Source: Polynucleobacter sp. HIN11 (GTDB taxonomy: Bacteria; Pseudomonadota; Gammaproteobacteria; Burkholderiales; Burkholderiaceae). Taken from it: 64,000 nt of DNA. A program made the translations under genes and the position numbers. Within the stretch, counting starts at the first letter, position 1; every line of letters starts with the position of its first letter. Positions 41,247 to 51,208 of this stretch are shown one piece after another. The DNA lies in contig NZ_AP028142.1 in NCBI RefSeq assembly GCF_030297675.1, forward strand, positions 248,001 to 312,000. The letters run 5' to 3'. The notes under the pieces were generated by a model. It searched no databases. It saw only the letters and a list, made by a program, of their open reading frames with translations, and had not been told where the DNA came from.

Positions 41247-42155
41247 TTAGATGTAAATGTCATTTGCTGTATGAACGCAGCGTCTTGGTGCTGCTTTACA
41301 TCTTTCCTTAATCAAATCAATATCTTTAACGTAAATCGTATTGCCGCCATTTTTATTGTAGCTATTTAAAATGTGTATTGTGCGACTGAGTGGTTCGTAT
41401 TCTATTGGCGTAAAGTTGAGGCTAATTATTTTATTGTGTATATCTTGATTGCTATGTCCAAACTCATCGCCGCTACCATTCAACTCTATTATCATTGCGA
41501 TAGTGTTTTGAGATGAAAGAATATTTTTCCCACCTTGAATAACATTGTATTCAAAACCTTCTACATCAATCTTGAAAAAATACTTTGCATTGTTATCAAG
41601 TTCTTCATCTAATGTAGTTACTTCTACCTTCGTTGTATTTTCAACATTGCCGGCCAGACTTACTTTGTTTATTGTGTCATTATTATTTGTGAAAAACAAA
41701 GCACCAGTTTTGTCTCCAACCCCTTTGTTTCTCACGCTGACGACATTATTTATACGATTTATTTGTATTTGATCTTTTAATCTATCAACGGTATCTGGTA
41801 AAGGCTCAAAGGATATACTTTTTGCCTTTACAACTTTTGAAGCAAGTATTGTAAATGCTCCAATGTTAGCGCCGACATCAACAAATATCTCATCTGGGCG
41901 AAGTGCATGAAGCAAGAAGAGCATATCTTCATACTCCATAAAGCCAGTGTATAAGTTTCCAGTTAGTCCAGTTTCGCCGATTGCTGTAATAAAGCTCGCA
42001 TCTTCAACCCACGGCACTATTACTTTTTTTCTTAATAATCTTGCTGCTATTTGCCAGCGCAAAAAACCTATCAATGCTCTCCGCTTGTTCTGTTTTGTTA
42101 GTGGATGGTTGAGAATGAATCTTGTGATTTCGTGAAGTTGCTTTAGCATTTTCAT
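41247..42155 (-). CDS. FkbM-family methyltransferase
   Basis: The SAM-dependent methyltransferase fold is clear: DVGANIGAFTILASKV (motif I), SFEPLPDTVDRL (motif post I) and FFKIDVEGFEYNVIQGG. FkbM enzymes O-methylate sugars or other metabolites. I choose ATG 42155 (302 residues), just before the conserved EITRFILNHPLTKQNKRRAL. A frame extending to 42314 adds a hydrophobic, poorly family-like N-terminus. It is the only leftward gene in this part of the locus and faces uxs. Confidence 0.82.
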   Translation of the reverse strand: MKMLKQLHEITRFILNHPLTKQNKRRALIGFLRWQIAARLLRKKVIVPWVEDASFITAIGETGLTGNLYTGFMEYEDMLFLLHALRPDEIFVDVGANIGAFTILASKVVKAKSISFEPLPDTVDRLKDQIQINRINNVVSVRNKGVGDKTGALFFTNNNDTINKVSLAGNVENTTKVEVTTLDEELDNNAKYFFKIDVEGFEYNVIQGGKNILSSQNTIAMIIELNGSGDEFGHSNQDIHNKIISLNFTPIEYEPLSRTIHILNSYNKNGGNTIYVKDIDLIKERCKAAPRRCVHTANDIYI

Positions 42156-42422
42156 TGTCTTTAATGTGTAGCTTCGCATTTTACGTGTGCGTAGTAGGAG
42201 TGGAAAGCGCTTTTGCATTTTATTGCACAAAGTGTAACCACAATTATGTAAAATCCAATAAACCCAATGGGTTACGTTAGCATATGCTGCTACAAAACGA
42301 ACAAAAAAACACACAAAACCTACACATAGTAGAGTTGGCGTGTTGGGCCGCTTAAGTGCCGGGTTTTTTACCTATATTACTATTAAGTGGGTGTACTAAA
42401 TTAAATAATTTAAAGGAAATGT

Positions 42423-43205
42423 ATGTTTGAGTATCGCGAAAACCCTCGAGAGATTATTTTAAGTAGAGTTAGGGAATTTTTGTACAAAAAAATTACAGTC
42501 AATAGCTCCACTCTTTTTCTAAAGGGTGGAGACATTATTTCTATCCGGCCACAGATTGATGGTCTACACGAACCTATCCTTACAAAACTAATTGAAACTT
42601 TTTCTAAATCTGGTTACGGAGATTTTTTGGTTGATATAGGTGCAAATATTGGTCTAATTTCATGTCAAACGGGGAAATTTTTTAAGGAGGTGCACATGTT
42701 TGAGCCAAATCCCATATTATGCAAGATATTGGAGGCAAATACTGCAATTACTCTCTCAAAAAAACTGGCTGTAATTTACCCTATCGGCCTTGGGGAGTCC
42801 GACAGAACTGTCAAGTTGACGGTTCCCAAGAAAAATTGGGGAGGAGCCTTTATAAAAGACTCAATAAATTCCTATGAATTAAGTTTGTTATCGAGTAAGG
42901 ACGGCTTTGCAAAATTAGATGAGGAAAATTATTTTGAGGTGGATATAGTTATAAAAAATACTGCAGAATTTTTAAAAGAGTTATTCAATCGTATGAGGAC
43001 AAAAGGGCTTAAACATGGAGTAATAAAAATAGATGTAGAGGGTTACGAGACAGTTGTATTAAATGGTATTGCAAGTGCTTTGCCAGAAGATATGCGAGCT
43101 TATATAATTTTTGAATCTTGGAGTAATAAATTAAATATAGAAAAAATCTTGCAAGCTTTTGAGGGTAGGGCGCTAGCTTACAAAGTAATAAGACGAACTC
43201 CTTAG
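42423..43205 (+). CDS. FkbM-family methyltransferase, apparently truncated at the C-terminus
   Basis: The 260-residue protein has VDIGANIGLISCQTGKFF, MFEPNPILCKIL and VIKIDVEGYETVVLNG, the FkbM SAM-binding core. The frame stops at TAG 43203-43205, but the same frame continues for 40 sense codons to TAA 43326-43328 with protein-like sequence ending GDIILAIN, similar to the usual ends of related enzymes. The catalytic core is complete, so the shortened form might still work. The gene is strongly AT-rich. Confidence 0.75.
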   Translation: MFEYRENPREIILSRVREFLYKKITVNSSTLFLKGGDIISIRPQIDGLHEPILTKLIETFSKSGYGDFLVDIGANIGLISCQTGKFFKEVHMFEPNPILCKILEANTAITLSKKLAVIYPIGLGESDRTVKLTVPKKNWGGAFIKDSINSYELSLLSSKDGFAKLDEENYFEVDIVIKNTAEFLKELFNRMRTKGLKHGVIKIDVEGYETVVLNGIASALPEDMRAYIIFESWSNKLNIEKILQAFEGRALAYKVIRRTP

Positions 43206-43328
43206 AGTAATAATTGGCCGAAGATAGCAAAACTAAGTTCATTAATATTAAATAGAAAGATAATTACACATATTAAAGAGCTATCACAGGAAAGTGTGAA
43301 TGGAGACATTATTTTAGCGATAAATTAA
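43206..43328 (+). pseudogene. In-frame C-terminal remnant of the preceding FkbM gene
   Basis: After the TAG, the same reading frame runs 40 codons: it includes NNWPKIAKLSSLILNRK and HIKELSQESVNGDIILAIN before TAA. This looks like the original end of the methyltransferase, separated by one nonsense codon. A sequencing error is an alternative. Confidence 0.5.
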
Positions 43329-43620
43329 TAAATATTTATCAATATTTTCAATTTTTTATTGAATAAATTAAATTTGACGGTTTAGATATAAAAAAATCAG
43401 AACTTTTTTTAAAGAATATTAATTTCAGCGTTAATTTATCTATTAATAGTTTTATAAAGCGAAAATTAAGTTTGAAGGCATATATTAATTGCTATTTTGC
43501 ATGAAGTAGTATTTATCATTTGCAGTTTTAGAAAATTAAGAAAATTAGAATAATCTTAATAATCATGCGGCATAAATTAATTGGATTAGTGAATGTTAAA
43601 TTCACTAAATTATTTATTAT
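43329..43620. other. AT-rich intergenic stretch before the GT4 gene
   Basis: No intact gene is seen in these 292 bases. A frame without a start codon at 43367-43504 encodes about 45 residues containing KKSELFLKNINFSVNL; it may be a gene remnant or chance in AT-rich DNA. Promoter elements for the downstream gene cannot be picked out reliably in this composition. Confidence 0.4.
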
Positions 43621-44745
43621 ATGAATTTATTTGTATTTGGCGCAGCATATATTACAGCCTTTGCTCAAGAAAAATATGTTTATATTAAAGAATTTAATAA
43701 AGATATTAATATCAGGATATTTACACCTAAATTTATAAAAGGATCATTTGGCTATATTGAAAGGCAAAGAAATAAAAAACTTGCCAAAGAGGAAATTGTT
43801 GAGATAAAAAGTTACTTTAATTCGAGCCATATGAAGTACTTATTGGATCCATTTAAAATTATATTTTTACTTATAAAATACAGGCCAGAACGAATTCATA
43901 TTGAAGAGGATCCATATTCAATTATCGCGTTTGAAGTTATATTATTAAAGCTTTTATTTAGCAAAAAAACTAAAATAAGCTTTTTTTTATGGGATAACTT
44001 AGACAGAACACCTACTTTTCCGAAAAATATTTGGAAGAGGTTTTCTAATCGATATTTTTTAAGCTTAGCGGATTTTGTAGTTGTAGGCAACATTGATGGC
44101 GAAAAAATATTAAGATTCAATAAAAAATACAATGGTAAAATTTACGTATTGCCTCAACTGGGATTGAATGAAAAAAAATACATTTATGGGGATAAAACAA
44201 AAAGAGAGACTATAAATATTGGTTATGCAGGAAGGCTTGTAGAAGAGAAAGGACTTAGAGATTTATATAATGCATTTCTCAAATTAAACTGTCCCAATAA
44301 AAAGTTAATAATTTTGGGATCCGGTCCATTGCTAAAAGAAATTACTGAATGGATGAAAATTTTAGGCGATATGATGGAATATCACCCAGCAATTCCCCAT
44401 AATGAAATGCCTAACTTTTTCAAATTCATAGATATTTTTGTATTGCCATCCGTATCAACTAAAAGATGGAAGGAGCAGTTTGGATTAGTTCTTGCGGAGG
44501 CGATGATGTCAGGAGTCCCATGCGTAGGATCTTCTTCCGGAGCAATACCAGAAGTTATAGGGCCAGGCGGGCTAATTTATACTGAACAAGACGTAAAGTC
44601 ATTAACTTTATGTTTACAAACTTTGGTTGACAATAATGACTTAAGGCTAAGTTATGGAAAAAGGGGGCAGCAATTCGCTAAAGAAAGATACTCACTTAAA
44701 TCTCTTTCAAAAAAATATATAGATATATTTAATGAAAGAGCATAG
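43621..44745 (+). CDS. GT4-family glycosyltransferase
   Basis: The 374-residue GT-B enzyme has the donor-domain signatures INIGYAGRLVEEKGLRDL (near residue 197), KKLIILGSGP and the E-x7-E block EQFGLVLAEAMMSGVPCVGS (near 287-306), followed by AIPEVI. GT4 enzymes are retaining transferases using NDP-sugars. Acceptor and sugar are unknown. Its last 14 bases overlap the wzy gene. Codons are very AT-rich. Confidence 0.88.
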   Translation: MNLFVFGAAYITAFAQEKYVYIKEFNKDINIRIFTPKFIKGSFGYIERQRNKKLAKEEIVEIKSYFNSSHMKYLLDPFKIIFLLIKYRPERIHIEEDPYSIIAFEVILLKLLFSKKTKISFFLWDNLDRTPTFPKNIWKRFSNRYFLSLADFVVVGNIDGEKILRFNKKYNGKIYVLPQLGLNEKKYIYGDKTKRETINIGYAGRLVEEKGLRDLYNAFLKLNCPNKKLIILGSGPLLKEITEWMKILGDMMEYHPAIPHNEMPNFFKFIDIFVLPSVSTKRWKEQFGLVLAEAMMSGVPCVGSSSGAIPEVIGPGGLIYTEQDVKSLTLCLQTLVDNNDLRLSYGKRGQQFAKERYSLKSLSKKYIDIFNERA

Positions 44746-46159
44746 TTTAAAGGTAGCAGTATTGCTACTGCTAACAATAGCAAATATATTACTATTAATT
44801 AATCCAGGAAATATTGACGTATTTAACTTTTCTAATTTGATAGGTGCAGTAACCTACATACTAATATTATTCATAATTTATAAGAAAATAATAAAAATAA
44901 GTTACTATTCAGTAATGTTAATAATGGTATTTACTTCGTATGTATTTTTAACATATATATACCAATCGACCTCATTATTTTTTGGATCAAACGATATTTC
45001 GGAAGGAATTAATCTATTTGGAGGTATTTATACAGTAACTTCATTGAGTGAGGCGTTATTTATAAGTTATCTTTGTGGGGCTATACTTTTTATATTATCT
45101 CTAAACGAGAAAAAAAGTTTATTTTATGATGTAAATAAATATAAGATAAAAAAACATGATCTTATAATATTAATTTTATTGTATGCGATTTCAATCTTCT
45201 CATTTTTATATGGTGAAGTTGGATATTTAGGTGTTTTGAAAGACAGTAATGACAAAATTAGCCCTATTGGAGCTATTGTCATGTTATATACACCAGTATT
45301 ACCAGCACTTTCAATAGCACTATTACATGGCTATAAAAAAAATAAATATATAAAAATATCTTTCATTATTTTGAATATATTTTTGTTAATTTTTATTTCA
45401 TTTGTAGGTCGTAGAGTATTTATATTTTCAATATTAACAATGGTAATTTATCAATTCAGTGTTCATTATGAACACATTGACATTAGAAAAACTATTCTTA
45501 ATAGAGCATTTTTTTTATATTTTTTCGCAATTATTGCTAGTATAATTCTATTCGCTATAATTAGACAATCACTACCAGATATTGGAGAGGGAACATCAAT
45601 ATATGCCGTCTTAGAATATATTAGTGATACTAAAAATTATTCAGGAGACATAGTTGGCAATACAAATCAAAGAGCATTTATATTATCCTATCTGGCAGTA
45701 TTAATAAATTACGCAAAAGACAGCATAGGTTTTCCGTTTTATGGGATGGAGTTTTATAATTCCATGATAACTTCAGTGCCATCTTTCTTAATAGACTCTA
45801 AGAATAGCGTATCACCAGAAGAATATATTCACCCTTTAATAGGCCTTAATATCTTTGACGGACCGAATACAATAATAACGGCAGGATATAACGATTTTGG
45901 TTTTATTGGTTCGATTTGTTATCCAATATTATTGTGCATTTTGTATAAATTTTTTGATTATATATTTAATAGAAACTATAAATTAATTAGAATTTTTATT
46001 AAATTAATATTTATATACAATTTGTTAAATTTTGAGCAAGATTTATCTCAATTCACTTTTGTGAAATTACGAGATTTATTATTTCTACTAACGATTATTT
46101 ACATTCTATATAAAACTATTTTTAAGATCTATAAAAATGAAGATATTATTAATAGGTAA
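44732..46159 (+). CDS. wzy: Wzy-type oligosaccharide repeat-unit polymerase
   Basis: The 475-residue protein is highly hydrophobic with about 11-12 membrane segments. A central segment with FVGRRVFIFSILTM and a large extracytoplasmic loop (about residues 285-390, with NQRAFILSYLAVL) are as expected for Wzy-like polymerases. Wzy proteins share little sequence, so the call rests on topology, size and position between transferase genes. It overlaps both neighbours, indicating cotranscription. The DNA is among the most AT-rich in the window. Confidence 0.72.
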   Translation: MKEHSLKVAVLLLLTIANILLLINPGNIDVFNFSNLIGAVTYILILFIIYKKIIKISYYSVMLIMVFTSYVFLTYIYQSTSLFFGSNDISEGINLFGGIYTVTSLSEALFISYLCGAILFILSLNEKKSLFYDVNKYKIKKHDLIILILLYAISIFSFLYGEVGYLGVLKDSNDKISPIGAIVMLYTPVLPALSIALLHGYKKNKYIKISFIILNIFLLIFISFVGRRVFIFSILTMVIYQFSVHYEHIDIRKTILNRAFFLYFFAIIASIILFAIIRQSLPDIGEGTSIYAVLEYISDTKNYSGDIVGNTNQRAFILSYLAVLINYAKDSIGFPFYGMEFYNSMITSVPSFLIDSKNSVSPEEYIHPLIGLNIFDGPNTIITAGYNDFGFIGSICYPILLCILYKFFDYIFNRNYKLIRIFIKLIFIYNLLNFEQDLSQFTFVKLRDLLFLLTIIYILYKTIFKIYKNEDIINR

Positions 46160-47261
46160 CTATGCGCCACTTAAGAATATAAGCATGGAATTGTATGCTG
46201 ATTTATTAATTGCTGAGCTTGAATATAAAAAAATAAAAGCTGACTTACTACTTCCACCTGTAATACTTGGTAATTTTGCTTTCAAAAATAATTTTTTAAT
46301 AAAATGGCTTGGCTATATTGATAGATTTATACTTTTTTTACCATTTTTAAATTTTATTTCTCGAAAATATGACGTAATACACATATGCGATCATGCTAAT
46401 TCAATATATTTATTATTTTTGAATACAGAAAAGTGTTTAATAACATGTCATGATTTACATTCTGTAAAATCATCATTTGGTTTTTATAAGCAACATAGAA
46501 TAAAATTTTTTGGAAAAATATACAACTCTTTATTAATATATTCACTTAAGTTGTCTAAGTGTATCGTTAGCGTTAGTAATGCTACACTAGAGGACCTGGT
46601 TAAGATAATAAAAATTCCAAAGTCAAATATAGTTGTAATACATAATTCTTTAAACTTTAATTTCAAAAAAACCGATACTAAAGTTAGCGAAAACTTTAAT
46701 TTAAATGAATTAATTCAACACAATATCAAATACTTTCTTCATGTTGGTGGCTCTGCTTGGTATAAAAATAGGCAGTTTGTTTTAGACCTTTTTTTAAAAT
46801 TACGAGAAATCACTGAATTCCAAGACTATAAGTTAATCTTTGCAGGTGGCAAAATAACTGAATTTTCCATGAGAGATTTATCTAATCATATTGAGTCAGA
46901 TCAAGTGATTTGTATGCAGAATCCAAGCAGTGAGATTTTGAATATACTATATTCGAGGGCTGAAGCACTAATTTTCCCTTCAATTTCTGAGGGATTTGGC
47001 TGGCCTGTAATAGAGGCCCAAGCTTGCGGTTGCTTAGTAATTGCTTCTGATATACCGTCTATCAGAGAAATTTCAGGGGGCGCCATTATTTTTATAGATC
47101 CTAATTCTATTGAAAAATCATTTTTAAATATTCTAAATGATTACAATAGAAAAAATATTTTAATAGATATGGGTTATAAAAATATTGCTAAATTTGACAA
47201 AGAATTAATGATCAATAAATACATAGATTTATACTATAAAATTCATAATAAATACTTTTGA
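46137..47261 (+). CDS. GT4-family glycosyltransferase
   Basis: The 374-residue protein has YFLHVGGSAWYKNRQFVLDL (near residue 199), LIFAGGKIT and the E-x7-E block EGFGWPVIEAQACGCLVIAS (near 285-304), followed by DIPSIREIS. This is the GT4 donor domain. The start ATG lies 20 bases inside the end of wzy. Sugar specificity is not evident. Confidence 0.88.
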   Translation: MKILLIGNYAPLKNISMELYADLLIAELEYKKIKADLLLPPVILGNFAFKNNFLIKWLGYIDRFILFLPFLNFISRKYDVIHICDHANSIYLLFLNTEKCLITCHDLHSVKSSFGFYKQHRIKFFGKIYNSLLIYSLKLSKCIVSVSNATLEDLVKIIKIPKSNIVVIHNSLNFNFKKTDTKVSENFNLNELIQHNIKYFLHVGGSAWYKNRQFVLDLFLKLREITEFQDYKLIFAGGKITEFSMRDLSNHIESDQVICMQNPSSEILNILYSRAEALIFPSISEGFGWPVIEAQACGCLVIASDIPSIREISGGAIIFIDPNSIEKSFLNILNDYNRKNILIDMGYKNIAKFDKELMINKYIDLYYKIHNKYF

Positions 47262-47275
47262 AATTTCTATATTTT

Positions 47276-48418
47276 ATGAAAAAAATAATAAAGTATGCAT
47301 TAGCTTATACTTTTTATTTCTTGGACTCTATATCTTCACTATTAATAGGTAATTCTGTTCAAGGAAAAAATACTGTATTAATATTTAGACTAGATCACAT
47401 TGGTGATTTTTTGTTATGGAATGGAAACGTAAATTCATTGCGTTCAAAATATCCTAGAGGCAAATATAAATTGGTTTTTTTAGCAAATCAATCCTGGGGT
47501 GAACTTGTTAATCTAAATAATATATTTGATGAAGTTTGGCTCGTTAATAGAAAAAAATTTATTTATAATTATTTCTACAGATTTTCTATTTTTAGAAAAA
47601 TCAGAAATTATGGTTTTGAAACAATTATTAATCCTGTATTTTCTAGAGATCCCTTTTGGTCTGATCCCATTGTTAGATTGTCTAATGCGATATTTAGAAT
47701 CGGATTTTACGGTAATAGTTTAAATTATAATTCACATTATCTTAAAAATTATTATGATAGATTATATAACAATATGATAAATGATATTAATATAAAAAGT
47801 GAAATTGAGATTAATAAAATTTTTTATATGGCCATGGGCTCAGATGAAGATTTCAAATTATCTAAATTTGAATCTAACCCTGCTCTGCTACCCAATTTAT
47901 TGAAGGATAAATCATATTTTGTATTATTTCCTGGGGCTAGCTGGTCAGGTAGACGCTGGCCACCAAAATTTTTTTCTGAAACGGCTAATTTAATCACTGA
48001 GAATTTCAAATTTAATGGTGTTATTTGTGGGGCATTATCCGATATCCCTATCTCTACAGATGTTATAAATTTATCAAAATATCCATTAACTGATTTAACT
48101 GCAAAAACATCCCTTTTGAACCTTATTCAGATAATTGGTAATGCAAAATTATTGATTACCAATGAAACAAGTGCTGCCCATATTGGAGCATGCACTAATA
48201 CGCCCACCATTTGTATTGCGGGAGGTGGTCATTTTGGGCGTTTTTTAACATATCAAGAATTATTAAATCCACCCCCTTTTTTAGTGGCAAATTATTATAT
48301 GGACTGCTATGGATGCAACTGGAATTGTAAATACCTTAAGGCCGAAACTTCAACGCCATGCATTGAAAATGTTTCTGTAGAAAAAGTTTTTGAACTTATC
48401 ATCAAAATTTTAAATTAA
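47276..48418 (+). CDS. GT9 (heptosyltransferase)-family protein
   Basis: From ATG 47276 the protein has 380 residues; a TTG at 47258 overlapping the previous stop is an alternative. GT9 features are VLIFRLDHIGDFLLWNGNVN (near residue 34), VLFPGASWSGRRWPPKFFSE (near 217) and LLITNETSAAHIGACTNTPT (near 294). Several Cys residues occur near the end (CYGCNWNCKYL), a pattern seen in many GT9 proteins. It is distinct from WaaC at 27913 and probably adds a sugar to the repeat unit rather than core heptose. Confidence 0.8.
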   Translation: MKKIIKYALAYTFYFLDSISSLLIGNSVQGKNTVLIFRLDHIGDFLLWNGNVNSLRSKYPRGKYKLVFLANQSWGELVNLNNIFDEVWLVNRKKFIYNYFYRFSIFRKIRNYGFETIINPVFSRDPFWSDPIVRLSNAIFRIGFYGNSLNYNSHYLKNYYDRLYNNMINDINIKSEIEINKIFYMAMGSDEDFKLSKFESNPALLPNLLKDKSYFVLFPGASWSGRRWPPKFFSETANLITENFKFNGVICGALSDIPISTDVINLSKYPLTDLTAKTSLLNLIQIIGNAKLLITNETSAAHIGACTNTPTICIAGGGHFGRFLTYQELLNPPPFLVANYYMDCYGCNWNCKYLKAETSTPCIENVSVEKVFELIIKILN

Positions 48419-48430
48419 TTTAATAGTGTT

Positions 48431-49159
48431 ATGACATTTAAAATTATTTATCTTCGAATTATAAAATTTCTTTATATTTTTTCTTCACCATTGGCAATAT
48501 TTTCTTTCCTAAAATACGGCGTCTTAATGGGCTCTGAGCACAAGACGTTACTTAAGCGTAAATTTAACACGATAGTCGATATCGGCGCAAATAGAGGGCA
48601 ATTTTCGCTGGCAGCTAATAAATGGTCTCCAAATGCAAAGATATATGCTTTTGAACCATTGCCAATACCTGCTTCTATTTTTAATAAAATATTTTCTAAT
48701 CATGCAAATACCATCCTAAATTCCGTTGCCATTGGTCCTTCGATTGCTAAAACATATATGCATGTTTCTGCGCGTGATGATTCCTCATCATTATTAGAGA
48801 TTGATGACCCGCAAGTTGAAATCTTTCCGGGAACAAATATGTTTGAATTACAGGAGGTAAATGTTGGGAGATTGGATCAATTTCTTACTTCTGACGATTT
48901 TCAATCACCATCTTTATTAAAAATTGATGTTCAAGGCTATGAATTCGAGGTATTGGTGGGTTGCGAGAGTCTGCTTACAAATATCGATGTGATTTATTGT
49001 GAGTGCTCTTTTATTGAGCTCTACAAAAATCAAAAACTTGCGTTCACAGTAATTGAATGGCTTCTCAAAAGAGAATTTATTTTTAATGGTTTTTACAATT
49101 CTTATTATGATAAGAATGGCAGAACCGTACAGGCTGATTTTGTTTTTATAAAAAAATAG
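48431..49159 (+). CDS. FkbM-family methyltransferase
   Basis: The 242-residue protein carries TIVDIGANRGQFSLAANKW (near residue 46), IYAFEPLPIPASIF and LLKIDVQGYEFEVLVGCESL (near 160-180). These are the FkbM SAM-binding and core motifs. It lies 12 bases after the GT9 gene and 15 before the WcaI-like gene on the same strand. It is shorter than many FkbM proteins but looks complete. The substrate is unknown. Confidence 0.88.
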   Translation: MTFKIIYLRIIKFLYIFSSPLAIFSFLKYGVLMGSEHKTLLKRKFNTIVDIGANRGQFSLAANKWSPNAKIYAFEPLPIPASIFNKIFSNHANTILNSVAIGPSIAKTYMHVSARDDSSSLLEIDDPQVEIFPGTNMFELQEVNVGRLDQFLTSDDFQSPSLLKIDVQGYEFEVLVGCESLLTNIDVIYCECSFIELYKNQKLAFTVIEWLLKREFIFNGFYNSYYDKNGRTVQADFVFIKK

Positions 49160-49174
49160 TGTCCTTTTTGCTAT

Positions 49175-50434
49175 ATGCGAATTTTGATTAATACTCTAAA
49201 TTTCTATCCCGAGACAATTGGGATTGGAAAGTATTCTGGTGAGATGGCTCGTTGGCTTGTCATGAGGGGTCACGAGGTTACTGTTATTACCTCTTATCCT
49301 TATTATCCTAGGTGGAGGGTGAGTGATGGTTTTAAGAAATATTTTTGGAGTAGGGAGATTTTGCATGGCGTAAGGGTTTGGCGCTGCCCAATTTGGATTC
49401 CAACCAATGTTACAGGTTTAACAAGGCTTATTCATCTTGCTACTTTTTCTCTTTCATCTTTTCCAATTATGTTTTGGAAAATTTTTTGGCGACCTAATAT
49501 CGTTATGACAATTGAACCGCCTTTTTTTACTTCGCCTACTGCACTTATAACTAGCAAAATTAGTGGAGCGAAATCTATACTTCACATACAGGACTATGAA
49601 ATTGATGCCGCTTTTAATTTGGGAATACTAAAAGGGGTATTTTTGAAGAGTGTAATTTTAAAGATTGAAAAATTGCTGATGAGGCAATTTGATTTAATTA
49701 GCACCATATCGGGTGCAATGGTTAAAAAAGCTATCAGCAAGGGCGTGCAACCTGAAAAAACTTTCTTTTTCCCAAATTGGGTGGATGTTGCATCAAGTCT
49801 CCAGCCTTCTCAAGGCTGTAATATTGTTAGGGCATCAACATACATTGACTACCGAGAGCGGCTCCAGCTCCCAATGGAGTCTGTAGTAGCTTTATATTCT
49901 GGAAACATGGGCGCTAAACAAGGCCTTGAAATATTAGGTCAAGCAGCTAAGCGATTTGCCGATTCCGACATGCCCCTTCCTCAGTTACATTTTGTATTTT
50001 GCGGCGATGGAGTTGGTCGCAATGCGTTAATGGATCTATGCAGTGGCCTAAAAAATGTACGTTTTATAGATCTCCAGCCTGAAGAGCAGTTAGTAAATTT
50101 TTTAACGATGGCAGATATTCATTTGTTGCCTCAACGAGGTGGCGCTGCTGACATAGTAATGCCCAGTAAGCTTGGAGGAATATTAGCAAGTGGAAGGCCT
50201 GTGCTAGCATGTGCACACATCGGTACTGAACTTGCCAATGTGTCAAAAATTGGTGGCTTGGTTGTTCCGCCAAATGATCTGGATGCTTTTTGTGGTGCAT
50301 TATTGAATTTGGTCATAGATCCAGAGCTGAGATGCAGGCTTGGGCAAGCGGGCCTTCAATATGCAGTGGATAATTTAGATAAAGATCTTATATTGGGATC
50401 ATTTGAGGCCAAGCTAAAAGAATTGGCTCAATGA
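49175..50434 (+). CDS. WcaI-like GT4 glycosyltransferase
   Basis: The 419-residue enzyme begins MRILINTLNFYPETIGIGKY and has YSGEMARWLVMRGHEVTVIT and SYPYYPRWRV, typical of the WcaI (colanic acid) group. The donor domain shows ALYSGNMGAKQGLEILGQAA and DIVMPSKLGGILASGRPVLA. The canonical second Glu of E-x7-E is replaced by the PSKLGGILASGRP version usual in WcaI. It is just before the initiating transferase gene. The sugar is probably fucose-like in WcaI but not proven here. Confidence 0.88.
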   Translation: MRILINTLNFYPETIGIGKYSGEMARWLVMRGHEVTVITSYPYYPRWRVSDGFKKYFWSREILHGVRVWRCPIWIPTNVTGLTRLIHLATFSLSSFPIMFWKIFWRPNIVMTIEPPFFTSPTALITSKISGAKSILHIQDYEIDAAFNLGILKGVFLKSVILKIEKLLMRQFDLISTISGAMVKKAISKGVQPEKTFFFPNWVDVASSLQPSQGCNIVRASTYIDYRERLQLPMESVVALYSGNMGAKQGLEILGQAAKRFADSDMPLPQLHFVFCGDGVGRNALMDLCSGLKNVRFIDLQPEEQLVNFLTMADIHLLPQRGGAADIVMPSKLGGILASGRPVLACAHIGTELANVSKIGGLVVPPNDLDAFCGALLNLVIDPELRCRLGQAGLQYAVDNLDKDLILGSFEAKLKELAQ

Positions 50435-50488
50435 AATATTTTAAGACTAAATTAAATTTAAAAACTTGGATTTGCTCCAAATTCTACT

Positions 50489-51208
50489 ATGAGCAATATT
50501 GAACCGGCCGAAGCATTTCCCTATAAAGCACCCAATTCAGAAATACTTGTTCAATACCCCCATATTTTTGAGTTGAAGGAAGCACTCCCTTCTAGATTTT
50601 TCAAAGTGCTCTTTGATAAGGTGGTTGCAATTATTCTTCTGGTTATTTCTGCGCCAATACTGTTATTGCTTAAATTAGCTTTTTTAGTTGAGGGCTGGCT
50701 TATTCCTGAAAATGCGGGGCCTATGTTTTTCTACTACAATGCAATCAGTGCTGGGAAAGTTATTCCCAAATATAAAATTCGACTAATTAAGACTAAATAT
50801 ATAGAGCCTGAGGGCGCTAAACGACATGATTGGATTGCTTTTTCAGCGGAGTGGACTCCGGATAGTCGCACTCATGTAGGCCAATTTGTGAAAAAATTCT
50901 ATCTTGATGAGCTGCCACAGTTCTGGAGCGTTCTCAAGGGCGATATGAGTGTTGTTGGACCGCGCCCCTTGTCTGTTTTGCATTATGAGCGAGATCGTGC
51001 TCAGGGTAATGTTACAAGATTTTTGTTGCGCGGCGGTCTTTTGGGTTTGGGCCATATTAATAAGGGCACTGCTGAAATGGGCAACCCAATTTATGAATAT
51101 GAATACGTGGATCAGTACTTAAAGCGCTCCTCCTTTGGTTTATTGTGCCTTGATCTGTGGATTATTTGGAAAGGTGTATTGGTGATTATAAAAGGTGGCG
51201 GTCACTAG
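50489..51208 (+). CDS. Initiating sugar-phosphate transferase (WcaJ/ExoY type)
   Basis: The 239-residue protein is a short bacterial sugar transferase with a single hydrophobic segment (about residues 38-62). The catalytic block KFYLDELPQFWSVLKGDMSV near residue 138 contains the essential Asp-Glu pair, and VVGPRPL follows. It moves sugar-1-phosphate from an NDP-sugar to undecaprenyl phosphate to start repeat-unit assembly. It is the last rightward gene of the locus and is followed by a terminator. Confidence 0.9.
   Translation: MSNIEPAEAFPYKAPNSEILVQYPHIFELKEALPSRFFKVLFDKVVAIILLVISAPILLLLKLAFLVEGWLIPENAGPMFFYYNAISAGKVIPKYKIRLIKTKYIEPEGAKRHDWIAFSAEWTPDSRTHVGQFVKKFYLDELPQFWSVLKGDMSVVGPRPLSVLHYERDRAQGNVTRFLLRGGLLGLGHINKGTAEMGNPIYEYEYVDQYLKRSSFGLLCLDLWIIWKGVLVIIKGGGH

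Noticed and set aside
43367..43504. Start-less 45-codon frame before the GT4 gene
   Set aside because: AT-rich composition, no start codon and no recognised family; mentioned in the intergenic description only.
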